From Pseudarthrobacter chlorophenolicus A6 (GTDB taxonomy: Bacteria; Actinomycetota; Actinomycetes; Actinomycetales; Micrococcaceae): 64,000 nt of DNA. How positions within the stretch are numbered: position 1 is the first letter of the stretch; each line of letters begins with the position of its first letter. The notes under the pieces are model-generated. The model was not told the origin of the DNA. It was given only the letters and a program-made list of their open reading frames with translations, and did no database searches. Shown here piece after piece: positions 7,918 through 15,662 of this stretch. The position numbers and the translations under genes were made by a program. The DNA lies in contig NC_011886.1 of NCBI RefSeq assembly GCF_000022025.1, positions 248,001 to 312,000 on the forward strand, in the 5' to 3' direction.

Positions 7918-8781
7918 GTGCCTAACCCCGCAAAACCCGAGAAGACCGGCTGGCGGAAGTACCTGATGCTTCCCAGGCTCATCCGGCTGTCCCGTTCCGC
8001 GCCCAAGGACCGGCCGCTCGCCTGGGACCGCTACTGGGCCGGGATTACGGCTACCGGGCCGGGTGGCGAGGTGCTCTGGGACGCCGGAAGCGACCATGAA
8101 TTCCTTGGCTATCGGGACCTCATCCTCCGGCACCTCGACCCCGCCTTGCCGGTGGTTGACGTGGGATGCGGCCACGGCAGTTTCACCCGGGCCCTCGCTG
8201 CGCATTTTCCCCAGGCCATCGGCGTGGACATCTCGGCACACGCCGCCGCCCTCGCTGCAGCCGAGCCCGGCAACCCCGGCAACGTCAGCTTTGAGGTACG
8301 CGACATGACGGCGCCCGGGGCAGGCGCCGGGCTGGTGGCCGGCCCGGCCAACGTCTTCGTCCGCGGCGTGCTGCACGTGCTGTCTCCGGCAGACCAGGCA
8401 GCCCTCGCCGAAAACCTCCGGGTCCTGGCCGGGGGCCGGGGGACGGTCTTCCTGGCGGAAACCAATTTCCAGGGCAACCCCGTGGAGTACGTGACCCACC
8501 TGGGTGCAACGCAGCGCAGCATTCCCGCTCCGCTGGAGCGTGCCATCCGCGGCCTGCCGATGCCGGGCCATTTCGGCCCGAAGGAGCGCTCGCGGGCGCT
8601 GCCGCCTGCGTCCTGGGAGCTGCTGGAGGAGGGCGCCGCCGCCATCGAAACCAATCCCGTCACCGGCGTCGAAGGCCAAAGCCGGGTCCCTGGCTATGTG
8701 GCGGCCCTGCGCCCGAGGCGGCCGTCCGGGGAGACCCCGAAGCATGCCGGGGAGGACGCGCCGCTGACAGGCAGCTCCTGA
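7918..8781 (+). CDS. Class I SAM-dependent methyltransferase
   Basis: 287 residues. A Rossmann-type methyltransferase core begins near residue 75: motif I VVDVGCGHGSF binds S-adenosylmethionine, the next acidic residue is in AIGVDIS, and motif II/III regions follow (FEVRDMTA, NVFVRGVLHVLS). The first 60 residues include a basic stretch (LPRLIRLSRSAPK) and DRYWAGI, seen in methyltransferases acting on small molecules. The C-terminal 110 residues carry no recognised domain. Substrate unknown. GTG at 7918 is chosen from the -10 box six bases upstream; the open frame extends left to 7579, but that part overlaps the STAS gene and is not supported. Confidence 0.82.
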   Translation: MPNPAKPEKTGWRKYLMLPRLIRLSRSAPKDRPLAWDRYWAGITATGPGGEVLWDAGSDHEFLGYRDLILRHLDPALPVVDVGCGHGSFTRALAAHFPQAIGVDISAHAAALAAAEPGNPGNVSFEVRDMTAPGAGAGLVAGPANVFVRGVLHVLSPADQAALAENLRVLAGGRGTVFLAETNFQGNPVEYVTHLGATQRSIPAPLERAIRGLPMPGHFGPKERSRALPPASWELLEEGAAAIETNPVTGVEGQSRVPGYVAALRPRRPSGETPKHAGEDAPLTGSS

Positions 8782-9267
8782 AAGGTCCCGGCGTGGGCGG
8801 CCCGGCGCTGCGCTGACAGCCGGCGCTGTGGGTTGCCGCTGAAACCCCGCCATCCCCTTGACAGCGGCCCGCCACCGGAGGCTTGATGGTAAGTAGTCTT
8901 ATCACTCAGCTGGGGCTGTTGAGGCCCATGGAAAGGGCGGCCAAAGTATGGCAGGGGGAACGCGATACGCAACAGGTGGCGGAGATGCCGCGCAGTACGC
9001 CGTGGCGGCTGCCGGGAGCCCTCCGCAGTGATGTCAGCGGCGGAATCGCGAGGTTCCGCCTTTCCTGCCTGACGGGGATGTCCATCCACCGGCACGGCAG
9101 GTCCCCCAAATCAGCCATGAATCGCGCAGCAAAAGGCAGCCACTCCCTGCTCGGCAATCCCGGTCTGGGAGGCGCCTCCGCCGCACCCGCATCCCTGCAC
9201 AGGCGGCACCGGTAAACCATTCCGGGCACGTCCGGCGGCAGTGGATGCAAGACCCACAGGAAAAACC
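8782..9267. other. 486-base gap without a convincing gene
   Basis: Two ORFs of about 110 codons, one on each strand, cover this gap, but neither has a plausible ribosome binding site, a recognisable family or a balanced composition. A TTGACA at 8858-8863 and a TAGTCT at 8894-8899 look promoter-like but are 30 bases apart. I see nothing else that can be supported. Confidence 0.4.
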
Positions 9268-9720
9268 ATGCGAGAAATTATTCCCTCCGGCACCCTCCGC
9301 GGGATGCTCCTGCCGCCCACCTACGGGCGGCACATCACCGATGCCACGGCGTTCACCGTCTTGTCCGTCGAGATCTGGGCCACCGGCCTGGTGGTCACCA
9401 TCCAGATGGCTGCCGACGGCGGCCCGCAGCCGCGCATCAACGTCCAGGACCACTTCGGAACCGAGTACACGCTCCGTGACTCCGCCACGCTGGGGTCACG
9501 GAACCTCCAGGTGTTCACGCCCTCCGTGCCGCCCGGCACCAGGAGCCTGACTATCCGCTCGGCTGACGACGCCGCAGCCCGGCCCGTGGTCACCTTTGCC
9601 GTCCCTTTGATGGCTGTTCCGGACACCGGCGACAGTGCCGGCACCGCGGAGGCCTCCGACGCTCCGGGCGGCAACCCGGACGAAGGGTACACGCCGCAGG
9701 AACTGCGCAGGCCCGCCTGA
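9268..9720 (+). CDS. Hypothetical protein, probably beta-rich
   Basis: A 150-residue protein I do not recognise. The first 110 residues alternate hydrophobic and polar residues in short strands (FTVLSVEIWATGLVVTIQM, RSLTIRS, VVTFAVPLM), suggesting a small beta-sandwich. The last 35 residues are acidic and disordered, ending in DEGYTPQELRRPA. There is no signal peptide or membrane helix. The ATG at 9268 follows ACAGGAAAAACC, which contains a modest ribosome binding site. It stands alone between the methyltransferase and glycerate kinase genes. Confidence 0.6.
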   Translation: MREIIPSGTLRGMLLPPTYGRHITDATAFTVLSVEIWATGLVVTIQMAADGGPQPRINVQDHFGTEYTLRDSATLGSRNLQVFTPSVPPGTRSLTIRSADDAAARPVVTFAVPLMAVPDTGDSAGTAEASDAPGGNPDEGYTPQELRRPA

Positions 9721-9807
9721 CAGCGCGCCCCGCCCCGGACCACACGCCCCGTGCGATGAACTTTCCTGCGGTGCCGGTGACGCCGACGTCCGTATGACGG
9801 ATCGGGC

Positions 9808-9815
9808 AAGCGCTT
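9808..9815. promoter_or_regulatory. Small palindrome AAGCGCTT upstream of glycerate kinase
   Basis: AAGCGCTT, with a central CG, lies 29 bases before the ATG of the glycerate kinase gene and resembles the core of LacI-family operators. No LacI gene is nearby, so this is only a candidate site. CATGAT, ending six bases before the ATG, may be a weak -10 box. Confidence 0.25.
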
Positions 9816-9843
9816 TCCGGCACGCGACTGGCATGATGGGCGA

Positions 9844-10968
9844 ATGCGCATTCTGATCGCTCCGGACAAGTTCAAGGGTTCACTCACCGCGGCCGAGGCA
9901 GCCGCGGCCATCGCCGAGGGCGCCCTCCGCGTTTACCCGGACGCCGTGGCCACCCAGTTCCCCATCGCCGACGGTGGCGAGGGGACCCTGGAAGCGGCCG
10001 TCGCGGCAGGCTACGAAGAGCGGCTCAACGCCGTGGTGGGTCCCATCCTGGCTCCGCTGGGTGCCGCGTGGGCCATCCGCAAGGACGACGCCGGCAAGGT
10101 CACCGCGGTGATTGAGACGGCACAGGCTTCCGGCCTGGCAGAGATGGAGCCGACGCCGGACAACGCCCTCAGGGCCCACAGCTACGGCTGCGGCCAGCTG
10201 ATCGCGGCGGCGCTGGAGGCGGGTGCCACCGAGATCGTGCTCGGCCTGGGCGGATCTGCCATGAGCGACGGCGGCAGCGGCGCCCTGCGTGCCCTGGGCC
10301 TTAAACCGCTCGACTCCGCCGGGAACGTGGTGCCGCTCGGCGGCGGCTCACTGGCCGACGTCGTCTCACTCGATGCCACCGGTCTCGATCCCCGGCTGTC
10401 CGCCACCACCTTCCGTATCGCCGTTGATGTCCGCAACCCGCTCTACGGGCCCACCGGTGCCGCGCACGTCTTCTCGCCCCAAAAAGGTGCGGACGATGAC
10501 GCCGTTGAACTGCTCGACGCCGGTCTCCGCAACTGGGCGTCCGTCCTGCGGGAGGCGACCGGCCGGGACGTGAACGTCGCCGGCGCGGGTGCCGCCGGCG
10601 GCTTCCCGGCGTCGTTCCTGGCCTTCACCGACGCCACGCTGGAAGGCGGCTTCGCGCTGGTGGCGGGCCTGACCGGACTGGCAGGCGAGCTGGCCGGCGC
10701 CGACCTGGTGATCACGGGCGAAGGATCCATGGATTCGCAGTCGCTGACCGGAAAAGCGCCCATCGCACTCGCCGATGCTGCCCGCGAACGCGGCATCCCG
10801 GTCATTGTGGTGGCCGGGCGGATCCTGGTGACCCTGGAGGACCTCACCGGGCACGGCGTGGTGGCCGCGGCCCAGTTGCTGGACGTCGCGCCCAGCCCGG
10901 AGGATGCCATCGCCAATGCAGGCAAGTACCTTACCTGGGCCACCACCCAGGTCCTCGAAGGGGCTTAG
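9844..10968 (+). CDS. Glycerate kinase
   Basis: 374 residues, full length for the GarK/GlxK-type glycerate kinase family, which phosphorylates D-glycerate in the breakdown of glycolate, glyoxylate and tartronate-semialdehyde intermediates. The N-terminus MRILIAPDKFKGSLTAAEAA is diagnostic. Further family motifs are PIADGGEGT (about residue 40), GLGGSAMSDGGSGAL (about 135), GAAGGFPASFLAF and VITGEGSMDSQSLTGKAP (about 300, active-site loop). The ATG at 9844 has no Shine-Dalgarno sequence; CATGAT six bases upstream suggests a leaderless mRNA. Its stop codon overlaps the end of the convergent gene 10965-11300 by four bases. Confidence 0.93.
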   Translation: MRILIAPDKFKGSLTAAEAAAAIAEGALRVYPDAVATQFPIADGGEGTLEAAVAAGYEERLNAVVGPILAPLGAAWAIRKDDAGKVTAVIETAQASGLAEMEPTPDNALRAHSYGCGQLIAAALEAGATEIVLGLGGSAMSDGGSGALRALGLKPLDSAGNVVPLGGGSLADVVSLDATGLDPRLSATTFRIAVDVRNPLYGPTGAAHVFSPQKGADDDAVELLDAGLRNWASVLREATGRDVNVAGAGAAGGFPASFLAFTDATLEGGFALVAGLTGLAGELAGADLVITGEGSMDSQSLTGKAPIALADAARERGIPVIVVAGRILVTLEDLTGHGVVAAAQLLDVAPSPEDAIANAGKYLTWATTQVLEGA

Positions 10969-11300
10969 CCCACGAAGGGCTTGTTGCGGCGCCGGCTCCA
11001 GATCAGCGCCGCGATGAGTACCACCACCACGATGCCGCCGATAACCCACGGCGCATAGTTCACGCGCGTGGATTCGCTCTGCGTCGACTCGCCGGTTCCC
11101 GGGTTGGCCGGGCCGGTGGATGAGGTGTCACCGGGCGAAGGGGTGGGCGTGTTTCCCGCCGGCACAGCGGCTCCGGCGTCCGTTCCGGCCACTGTGCCGA
11201 CGGCCGCTGGCGCCGGGCTTGCGGAGGCAACGCCCGCTGCAAGTGCGGGGGCGGCCAGGAGAAGCAGGGCGAGCAGGGCTGATTTCAGTGCGGTTCTCAT
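10965..11300 (-). CDS. Small secreted or membrane-anchored protein
   Basis: 111 residues: a signal peptide (MRTALKSALLALLLLAAPAL, then AxA sites), a Pro/Ser/Thr/Gly-rich linker of about 45 residues, and a C-terminal membrane helix (WVIGGIVVVVLIAALIW) followed by SRRRNK. The layout is that of a protein whose linker lies outside the membrane and whose basic tail is inside; no LPXTG motif is present, so it is not a sortase substrate. GAGAGGAAC precedes the ATG. It is the first gene, counting leftward to rightward on the map, of a stress-type block. Function unknown. Confidence 0.65.
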   Translation of the reverse strand: MRTALKSALLALLLLAAPALAAGVASASPAPAAVGTVAGTDAGAAVPAGNTPTPSPGDTSSTGPANPGTGESTQSESTRVNYAPWVIGGIVVVVLIAALIWSRRRNKPFVG

Positions 11301-11341
11301 GTGTTCCTCTCGTAGTGCACAGGTTCAAGGCGTCGTGGCGC

Positions 11342-12004
11342 TCAGGCGCCCGTCTCGTAATGCGGTTCAGCTACGGGTTTGGACTCTGGGGAGCCCTTTT
11401 CCCGCAGGTAGACGGAGGCGCCCACCAGGACGGCGACGGCGAGGAACTCGCTTTGCCAGTTCTGGAACGACTCGAACCAGAAGCGGCTGGTGCCCAGGTA
11501 CTGCAGGAAGGTCACGGCGGCCTGGCCGTGGCTTTGCTGATCCTCGCTGTACGCTTCTGCCCCGCCCACGCCGTGCATGGTGAAGGACGCCAGGAACAGC
11601 ACGAACAGCAGGATGGACAGGGAGTGCTTATAGAACCCGAGCGCTATCCCGCCGCGCTTAACAGGCCAGGGTGTCGCCTTGCCGATGGTGGCATGGCGGG
11701 GGTCCTCGTCCTGCGGCGCCTTCTTGTCCAGGGGTTTCGACTCCGAGGAACCCTTCTGGAACAGGAAAATGGTCAGCACCACGTACATGGCCATCTGCAG
11801 GAACTCTGACTCCCAGTTTTCGAAGGTGGCCTCCAGGAATTCGCCGCTGGCCAGGAACTGGAGCACGGTGACGGCCGGTTCCCCATGGGCCTGCTGGTCT
11901 TCGCTGTAGGAAGCAGCCCCCGATAGGATCATGCCTCCGAAGAACACCAGGAAGAGGGCAAAATTTGCCAGGAGCAGTCCGTGCTCCTTAGCCCATTTGC
12001 GCAT
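11342..12004 (-). CDS. DUF6766 family membrane protein with internal duplication
   Basis: 220 residues with four predicted membrane helices. It consists of two repeats: each half has a hydrophobic helix, then a YSEDQQ-H/G-AVT-LQ block, an E/W-rich stretch (NWESEF in the first, NWQSEF in the second), a second helix and finally an SSESKP or SPESKP tail. The halves are joined by a charged linker (KKAPQDEDPRHA). This matches what I know as DUF6766, a family without assigned function found in actinobacteria and some proteobacteria. The start ATG at 12004 is the only in-frame one near the first helix. It lies between a small anchored protein and a DUF6328 protein on the same strand. Confidence 0.75.
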   Translation of the reverse strand: MRKWAKEHGLLLANFALFLVFFGGMILSGAASYSEDQQAHGEPAVTVLQFLASGEFLEATFENWESEFLQMAMYVVLTIFLFQKGSSESKPLDKKAPQDEDPRHATIGKATPWPVKRGGIALGFYKHSLSILLFVLFLASFTMHGVGGAEAYSEDQQSHGQAAVTFLQYLGTSRFWFESFQNWQSEFLAVAVLVGASVYLREKGSPESKPVAEPHYETGA

Positions 12005-12036
12005 TTCCTACTCCGTTCCTTGTAGCCTCCGGTTGC

Positions 12037-12549
12037 CTACAGCTTCCGGTCGAGTTTGCCTGCGTCGGCCTTCCGGTTGAGGTGGATGGGGACATAGACC
12101 AGCAGGACCACCATCACCGCCATCAAGGCTCCTCCGGCCGTCAGGCCGGCCTCCCGCCCCGCGGTGACGTCGAAGACCAGGGCGGCGGTTCCGGCGCTGA
12201 GCAGCGCGATGCCGCCCAAGGCGATTTTGGTGATGGAGTCCGCGCTGGAGACCAGCGTTTCCTTCAGCCGCTTGCGGAACAGCCGGCGGTGGACGCTGAC
12301 GGGGAGGAGGATGAAGGCGGTGGTCAGGGCGGCGACAACAACGTTTGCCAGGTAGAGCGTCTCCTGGAAGCTGTCCAGGTCCTCGAACCGCGACTGGAAG
12401 GGGAGCGTCAGCAGGAACCCGGCCAGGATCTGTACACCCGTCTGAAGTACACGCAGCTCCTGCAGCAACTCGGCCCAGTTCCGGTCCAGCTGTTCTTCAC
12501 GGGTTTCATTCCGCCCGGTCCTGCCGGTGTAGTCCTCCGCCCCTGACAT
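12037..12549 (-). CDS. DUF6328 family membrane protein
   Basis: 170 residues from the chosen ATG. The motif RNWAELLQELRVLQTGVQIL followed by GFLLTLPFQSRF is what I recognise as the DUF6328 signature; four membrane helices follow (about residues 45-65, 75-95, 115-135 and 140-160) with a basic loop VHRRLFRKR. Members are sometimes labelled as cation antiporter-like without experimental support. The ATG at 12549 is preferred because GGAGG lies eight bases before it; an in-frame ATG 17 codons upstream (12600) lacks such a site. The divergent SDR gene begins 210 bases to the right, so both probably share a regulated control region. Confidence 0.75.
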   Translation of the reverse strand: MSGAEDYTGRTGRNETREEQLDRNWAELLQELRVLQTGVQILAGFLLTLPFQSRFEDLDSFQETLYLANVVVAALTTAFILLPVSVHRRLFRKRLKETLVSSADSITKIALGGIALLSAGTAALVFDVTAGREAGLTAGGALMAVMVVLLVYVPIHLNRKADAGKLDRKL

Positions 12550-12702
12550 TGCTGCGTCCTCCAATCCCGGCGAACCCCCTGTTCCCTTACTACTCTTCAC
12601 CTACCCAGAAACAAGGCAACGTTGCGCCAACACCAGTATTTGATAAGTTTACTGATTATTGGTTCTGAACGGTGGACTTGGTTCCTTCGTGGGGGATAGC
12701 TT

Positions 12703-12733
12703 CGAAGAGCCGGTATACCGGCGAAGCTCTTCG
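12703..12733. repeat. Nested inverted repeats upstream of the SDR gene
   Basis: CGAAGAGC (12703-12710) and GCTCTTCG (12726-12733) are an 8-base inverted repeat. Inside lies the perfect 12-base palindrome CCGGTATACCGG (12710-12721). The structure sits 27 bases before the ATG of the SDR gene and could be an operator or an mRNA stem-loop near its ribosome binding region. Confidence 0.4.
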
Positions 12734-12759
12734 GAAACCGACAACTGAGTAGGCGGACT

Positions 12760-13674
12760 ATGAGCGGCACTAACAAGCAGGAAACAGGCAAGCAGACAGA
12801 CCAGCCCAAGGATCCGCGGGGCGGCTACCACTCCGGGCCGTTCCCTGAACAGGAACAGAAGCAGCCCGGCCTTACCGCGCCCATGGATCCCAAGCCGGAC
12901 CATGGCGAAGCGTCCTATGAAGGCAACGGAAAGCTTGAAGGCAAGGCAGCCCTCATCACCGGCGGCGACTCCGGAATCGGCAAAGCCGCGGCCATCGCCT
13001 TCGCCCGCGAGGGGGCCGACGTCGCCATCTCCTACCTTCCGGAAGAGGAAGACGACGCCCAGGACACCGCGGAATGGATCCGCAAGGCCGGGCGCCGCGC
13101 CCTGCTCTTTCCCGGTGACGGACGCGAGGAGGAGTTCAGCACGCGGATCGCGGACGAGGCCGCCAGTGAATTTGGCCGCCTGGACGTGGTGGTGCTGAAC
13201 GCGGCCTACCAAAAGAACCGGGACAGCCTTGAGTCCCTGCCCACCGAAGAGTTCGACAGGGTCTTCAAGACCAACCTGTACTCACTGCTCTGGACGGCGC
13301 GGGCGGCCGTTCCACACCTGAAGGCGGGCGCCTCCATCATCACCACGGCATCGATCCAGGCGTTCAACCCGTCCCCGGGCCTGATCGACTACGCCATGAC
13401 CAAGGCCGCCCAGGTGGCCTTCACCAAGGCGCTGGCCCAGGAACTGGGGCCCAAGGGAATCCGGGTCAACGCCGTTGCGCCCGGCCCCATCTGGACTCCG
13501 CTGATCCCGGCCACCGAATGGCCGGACAAGCTTCCCTCCTTCGGGCAGGACACGCCCCTGGAGCGCGCCGGGCAACCGGCCGAACTGGCAGCGGCCTACG
13601 TGCTGCTCGCTTCCGAAGACGGCTCCTACATTTCCGGGGCCGTACTCCCGGTAACCGGGGGCAAGGGCCTCTAG
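12760..13674 (+). CDS. SDR-family dehydrogenase of the general-stress type
   Basis: 304 residues. A classical short-chain dehydrogenase with a 45-residue N-terminal extension rich in Gln, Lys and Pro (GGYHSGPFPEQEQ, LTAPMDPKPDHGE), a hallmark of the YhdF/YghA-like general-stress subgroup. The nucleotide-binding motif is TGGDSGIGKA, the structural NAG motif reads NAAY, the catalytic serine is in TTASIQA and the YxxxK pair in YAMTK. C-terminal VNAVAPGPIWTPLIP is typical. NADP or NAD preference and substrate are unknown. It begins 210 bases from the divergent DUF6328 gene and is followed by a disordered protein behind AGGAGGAACC, probably co-transcribed. Confidence 0.88.
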   Translation: MSGTNKQETGKQTDQPKDPRGGYHSGPFPEQEQKQPGLTAPMDPKPDHGEASYEGNGKLEGKAALITGGDSGIGKAAAIAFAREGADVAISYLPEEEDDAQDTAEWIRKAGRRALLFPGDGREEEFSTRIADEAASEFGRLDVVVLNAAYQKNRDSLESLPTEEFDRVFKTNLYSLLWTARAAVPHLKAGASIITTASIQAFNPSPGLIDYAMTKAAQVAFTKALAQELGPKGIRVNAVAPGPIWTPLIPATEWPDKLPSFGQDTPLERAGQPAELAAAYVLLASEDGSYISGAVLPVTGGKGL

Positions 13675-13717
13675 CCCGTTTCATACCGAATCAACCGCAA
13701 CGCAATCAGGAGGAACC

Positions 13718-14074
13718 ATGACGCAGGACAACCAGCACGCTGCACCCGAGACCGACCCGGGCGGCTACGGCACTCCAACCGCTGAGCAGGAAATGGGCGG
13801 GCAGAACCAGCAGGCCACCCAGGGTTCGCAGGGCGGCCAGGGCGCTGACACCAACGAACCGCAGTCCGACGGCGGGGAGCAGGTGGCGCGCGACGTCGAC
13901 CTCCCCTCCAGCGCCGCCGAAATCGACGAGAACAACGACGACTCCAAGGGGTCCGCGCCCACCTCCTCGGAGCCGGGCCAGGAAGCAGCGGGTGTCCCGG
14001 ACGGCAGCGGCAACGACCTTCCGCAGGAAAAGTCGCCGAAGGATGATGGCGGAGAAGAGTTCAACGCCGGCTAG
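13718..14074 (+). CDS. Small acidic disordered protein
   Basis: 118 residues, very rich in Gln, Gly, Glu, Asp, Asn and Ser, with almost no hydrophobic residues and no predicted secondary structure. This resembles hydrophilin-type stress proteins, but no family motif is recognised. AGGAGGAACC lies immediately before the ATG, 43 bases after the SDR gene, so it is probably translated from the same mRNA; a strong hairpin terminator follows at 14092. The context (SDR, DUF6328, DUF6766) suggests a desiccation or osmotic-stress role, by inference only. Confidence 0.65.
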   Translation: MTQDNQHAAPETDPGGYGTPTAEQEMGGQNQQATQGSQGGQGADTNEPQSDGGEQVARDVDLPSSAAEIDENNDDSKGSAPTSSEPGQEAAGVPDGSGNDLPQEKSPKDDGGEEFNAG

Positions 14075-14091
14075 CAGTACCGCTTCAGGAC

Positions 14092-14137
14092 AAGGGCCCC
14101 GCGGCCGCACCGTCCCGGTGCAGCTGCGGGGCCCTTT
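14092..14137 (+). terminator. Strong hairpin terminator after the SDR operon
   Basis: Two 20-base arms (14092-14111 and 14117-14136) pair at 18 positions around a 5-base loop, rich in G and C and flanked by AA and TTTA. It lies between the end of the disordered-protein gene and the end of the convergent 13-gene operon, so it may stop transcription from both sides. Confidence 0.7.
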
Positions 14138-14177
14138 ACTTGCCCGGCTTGTTAGCGCTGTTCAGCGATCGGCCGTT

Positions 14178-14645
14178 CTACGCCAACGTTTGAAGGTAGT
14201 CCCTGATCCCGTCTGCTACCAGTTGATGGTCTTCGTCGGAAGTGAGGCCGGAGGCGGTGATGGCACCGATGACTCCGGCGCCCTGGACGCGGATGGGGAA
14301 GGAGCCGCCGGCCAGCGTGTAGTCCTCGGGAGCGAGCCAGCCGCCCTGGGTGGGGTCGTAATCGCTGAATTGTTCGGTGAGGTAGGCGGTGCTGTGTTCA
14401 AAGCGCAGCACTGAATTGGATTTCCGCCGGATCCATTCCTGCTGGTCGGACGTGACACCCGGGAGGACGCAGCGGAACAGCACAATGTTGTGCCGGCGGA
14501 TATCGATGGCCACGCCGTGGTTTTCGGCGATGGCGTGGTTGGCGATGAGGGAGCCCAGGCGCCAGGCGTCGTGCTGGTCGAAGCTGGGGAAGACCAGTTC
14601 TTCCTCTTGCCGGCGCAGTTCGAGCAGGCGGGCTGATTCGCTCAT
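14178..14645 (-). CDS. UPF0303/DUF336-like protein (heme-degrading-domain annotation)
   Basis: 155 residues, full length for the UPF0303 group of the HbpS/DUF336-like fold. Recognisable features are FPSFDQHDAWRLGSLIANHA, AVDIRRHNI-type strand (AIDIRRHNIVLF), the central RRKSNSVLRFEHST and the C-terminal GGSFPIRV with GVIGAITASGL. Members are often named heme-degrading-domain proteins, but activity has not been shown for most of them. In sugar-catabolic operons they recur as accessory genes. The start overlaps the end of the upstream Gfo/Idh/MocA gene by four bases, so it is the last gene of the operon. Confidence 0.85.
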   Translation of the reverse strand: MSESARLLELRRQEEELVFPSFDQHDAWRLGSLIANHAIAENHGVAIDIRRHNIVLFRCVLPGVTSDQQEWIRRKSNSVLRFEHSTAYLTEQFSDYDPTQGGWLAPEDYTLAGGSFPIRVQGAGVIGAITASGLTSDEDHQLVADGIRDYLQTLA

Positions 14646-15658
14646 GCGCTTTCCCTGTCGGCCTCGTAGCTCAGGCCAATGTGCTTGCGGATCTGGTCCA
14701 TCGCGGCCATGACGGCCACGGTCTCGCTGGGCGGGAGGATGGTCCCTGCGGTGGCGCCCTCGCGGACCAGGCGTTCAAGTTCGGCTGCCTGGTACTGCAT
14801 TCCGCGGCTGGTTACGGACTGCTCGTACCGCTCAACAACACTGCCATCGACGGCGTGGACCGTGAACGGCACAGGGTTGTACCAGGTGTGTTCGATGTCG
14901 ATCCAGCCCGTGGTGCCGAGCACCATGGCCCGGTTGGCGCTGGCGGCGTCGAGTTCGCAGTCCAGCAAAGCCTGCGGACCGCCGTCGTATTCGAAGATCG
15001 CCGCGGTCTGGCGGTCCACGCCGGTGGCCGTCATTGAGGCGCTGGCCGTGATGCGGGCCGGGGTGCCCAGGATGTCGAACGCGAAGGAGACCGGGTAGAT
15101 CCCCAGGTCCAGGAGGGCGCCGCCGCCCAGGGCGGGGTCGTTCAGACGGTGTGCAGGGTCTTGCGGCAGGCTCTGGTTGTGGCTGGCCACCACCTTGCGG
15201 ACCTCGCCGATAGCCCCTTCGGCGATGAGCTCACGGATCCGGATCATGTGCGGCAGGAACCTGGTCCACATGGCCTCCAGTGCTACCAGCCCCTTGGATT
15301 CGGCCAGGTCCACAATGTCCTGCGCTTCCCGGGCGTTCATGGTGAACGACTTCTCAACCAGCACGTGCTTGCCGGCATTCAAGGCCAGCAGGGCGTTGGC
15401 GTGGTGCATGGGGTGCGGTGTAGCAATGTAGACCACGTCCACCAGCGGGTCTGCCACCAGATCCTCGTAGCTGCCGTGGGCAGTAGCTATGCCGTGCTGT
15501 TCGGCGAAGGCCTTGCTCGAGTCCACGGAGCGCGAGCCGACGGCCTGCACGGTAAAGCCGTTGTCGTTCAGGTCCTGCGTCTGCAGCCCGGCGATAAAGC
15601 CGGTGCCAAGGATTCCCCAGCGGATTGTTCCGTCCGAGGTGCCATTGCTGAGGGTCAC
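14642..15658 (-). CDS. Gfo/Idh/MocA-family oxidoreductase
   Basis: 338 residues, an NAD(P)-dependent sugar dehydrogenase family member. Rossmann motif ILGTGFIA near residue 17, then IATPHPMHHANALLAL, the VEKSF motif with the catalytic lysine (normally EKP; here EKS), and the C-terminal domain with GALLDLGIYPVSFA, in place of the usual D-x3-H a G-x3-P. The missing histidine suggests a subgroup of the dihydrodiol-dehydrogenase/xylose-dehydrogenase type, which also reads DLGIYPV. The GTG at 15658 follows AAAGGACTGACTAC, four bases after the TolB-like gene; a longer open frame overlaps that gene and is not supported. Likely role: redox step of the glycoside pathway. Confidence 0.88.
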   Translation of the reverse strand: MTLSNGTSDGTIRWGILGTGFIAGLQTQDLNDNGFTVQAVGSRSVDSSKAFAEQHGIATAHGSYEDLVADPLVDVVYIATPHPMHHANALLALNAGKHVLVEKSFTMNAREAQDIVDLAESKGLVALEAMWTRFLPHMIRIRELIAEGAIGEVRKVVASHNQSLPQDPAHRLNDPALGGGALLDLGIYPVSFAFDILGTPARITASASMTATGVDRQTAAIFEYDGGPQALLDCELDAASANRAMVLGTTGWIDIEHTWYNPVPFTVHAVDGSVVERYEQSVTSRGMQYQAAELERLVREGATAGTILPPSETVAVMAAMDQIRKHIGLSYEADRESA

Positions 15659-15662
15659 GTAG

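Noticed and set aside
8883..9250. Two opposite ORFs of about 110 codons in the gap after the methyltransferase gene
   Set aside because: Neither has a ribosome binding site, a recognisable domain or a credible composition; the minus-strand one has a CxxC pair only by chance as far as I can see.
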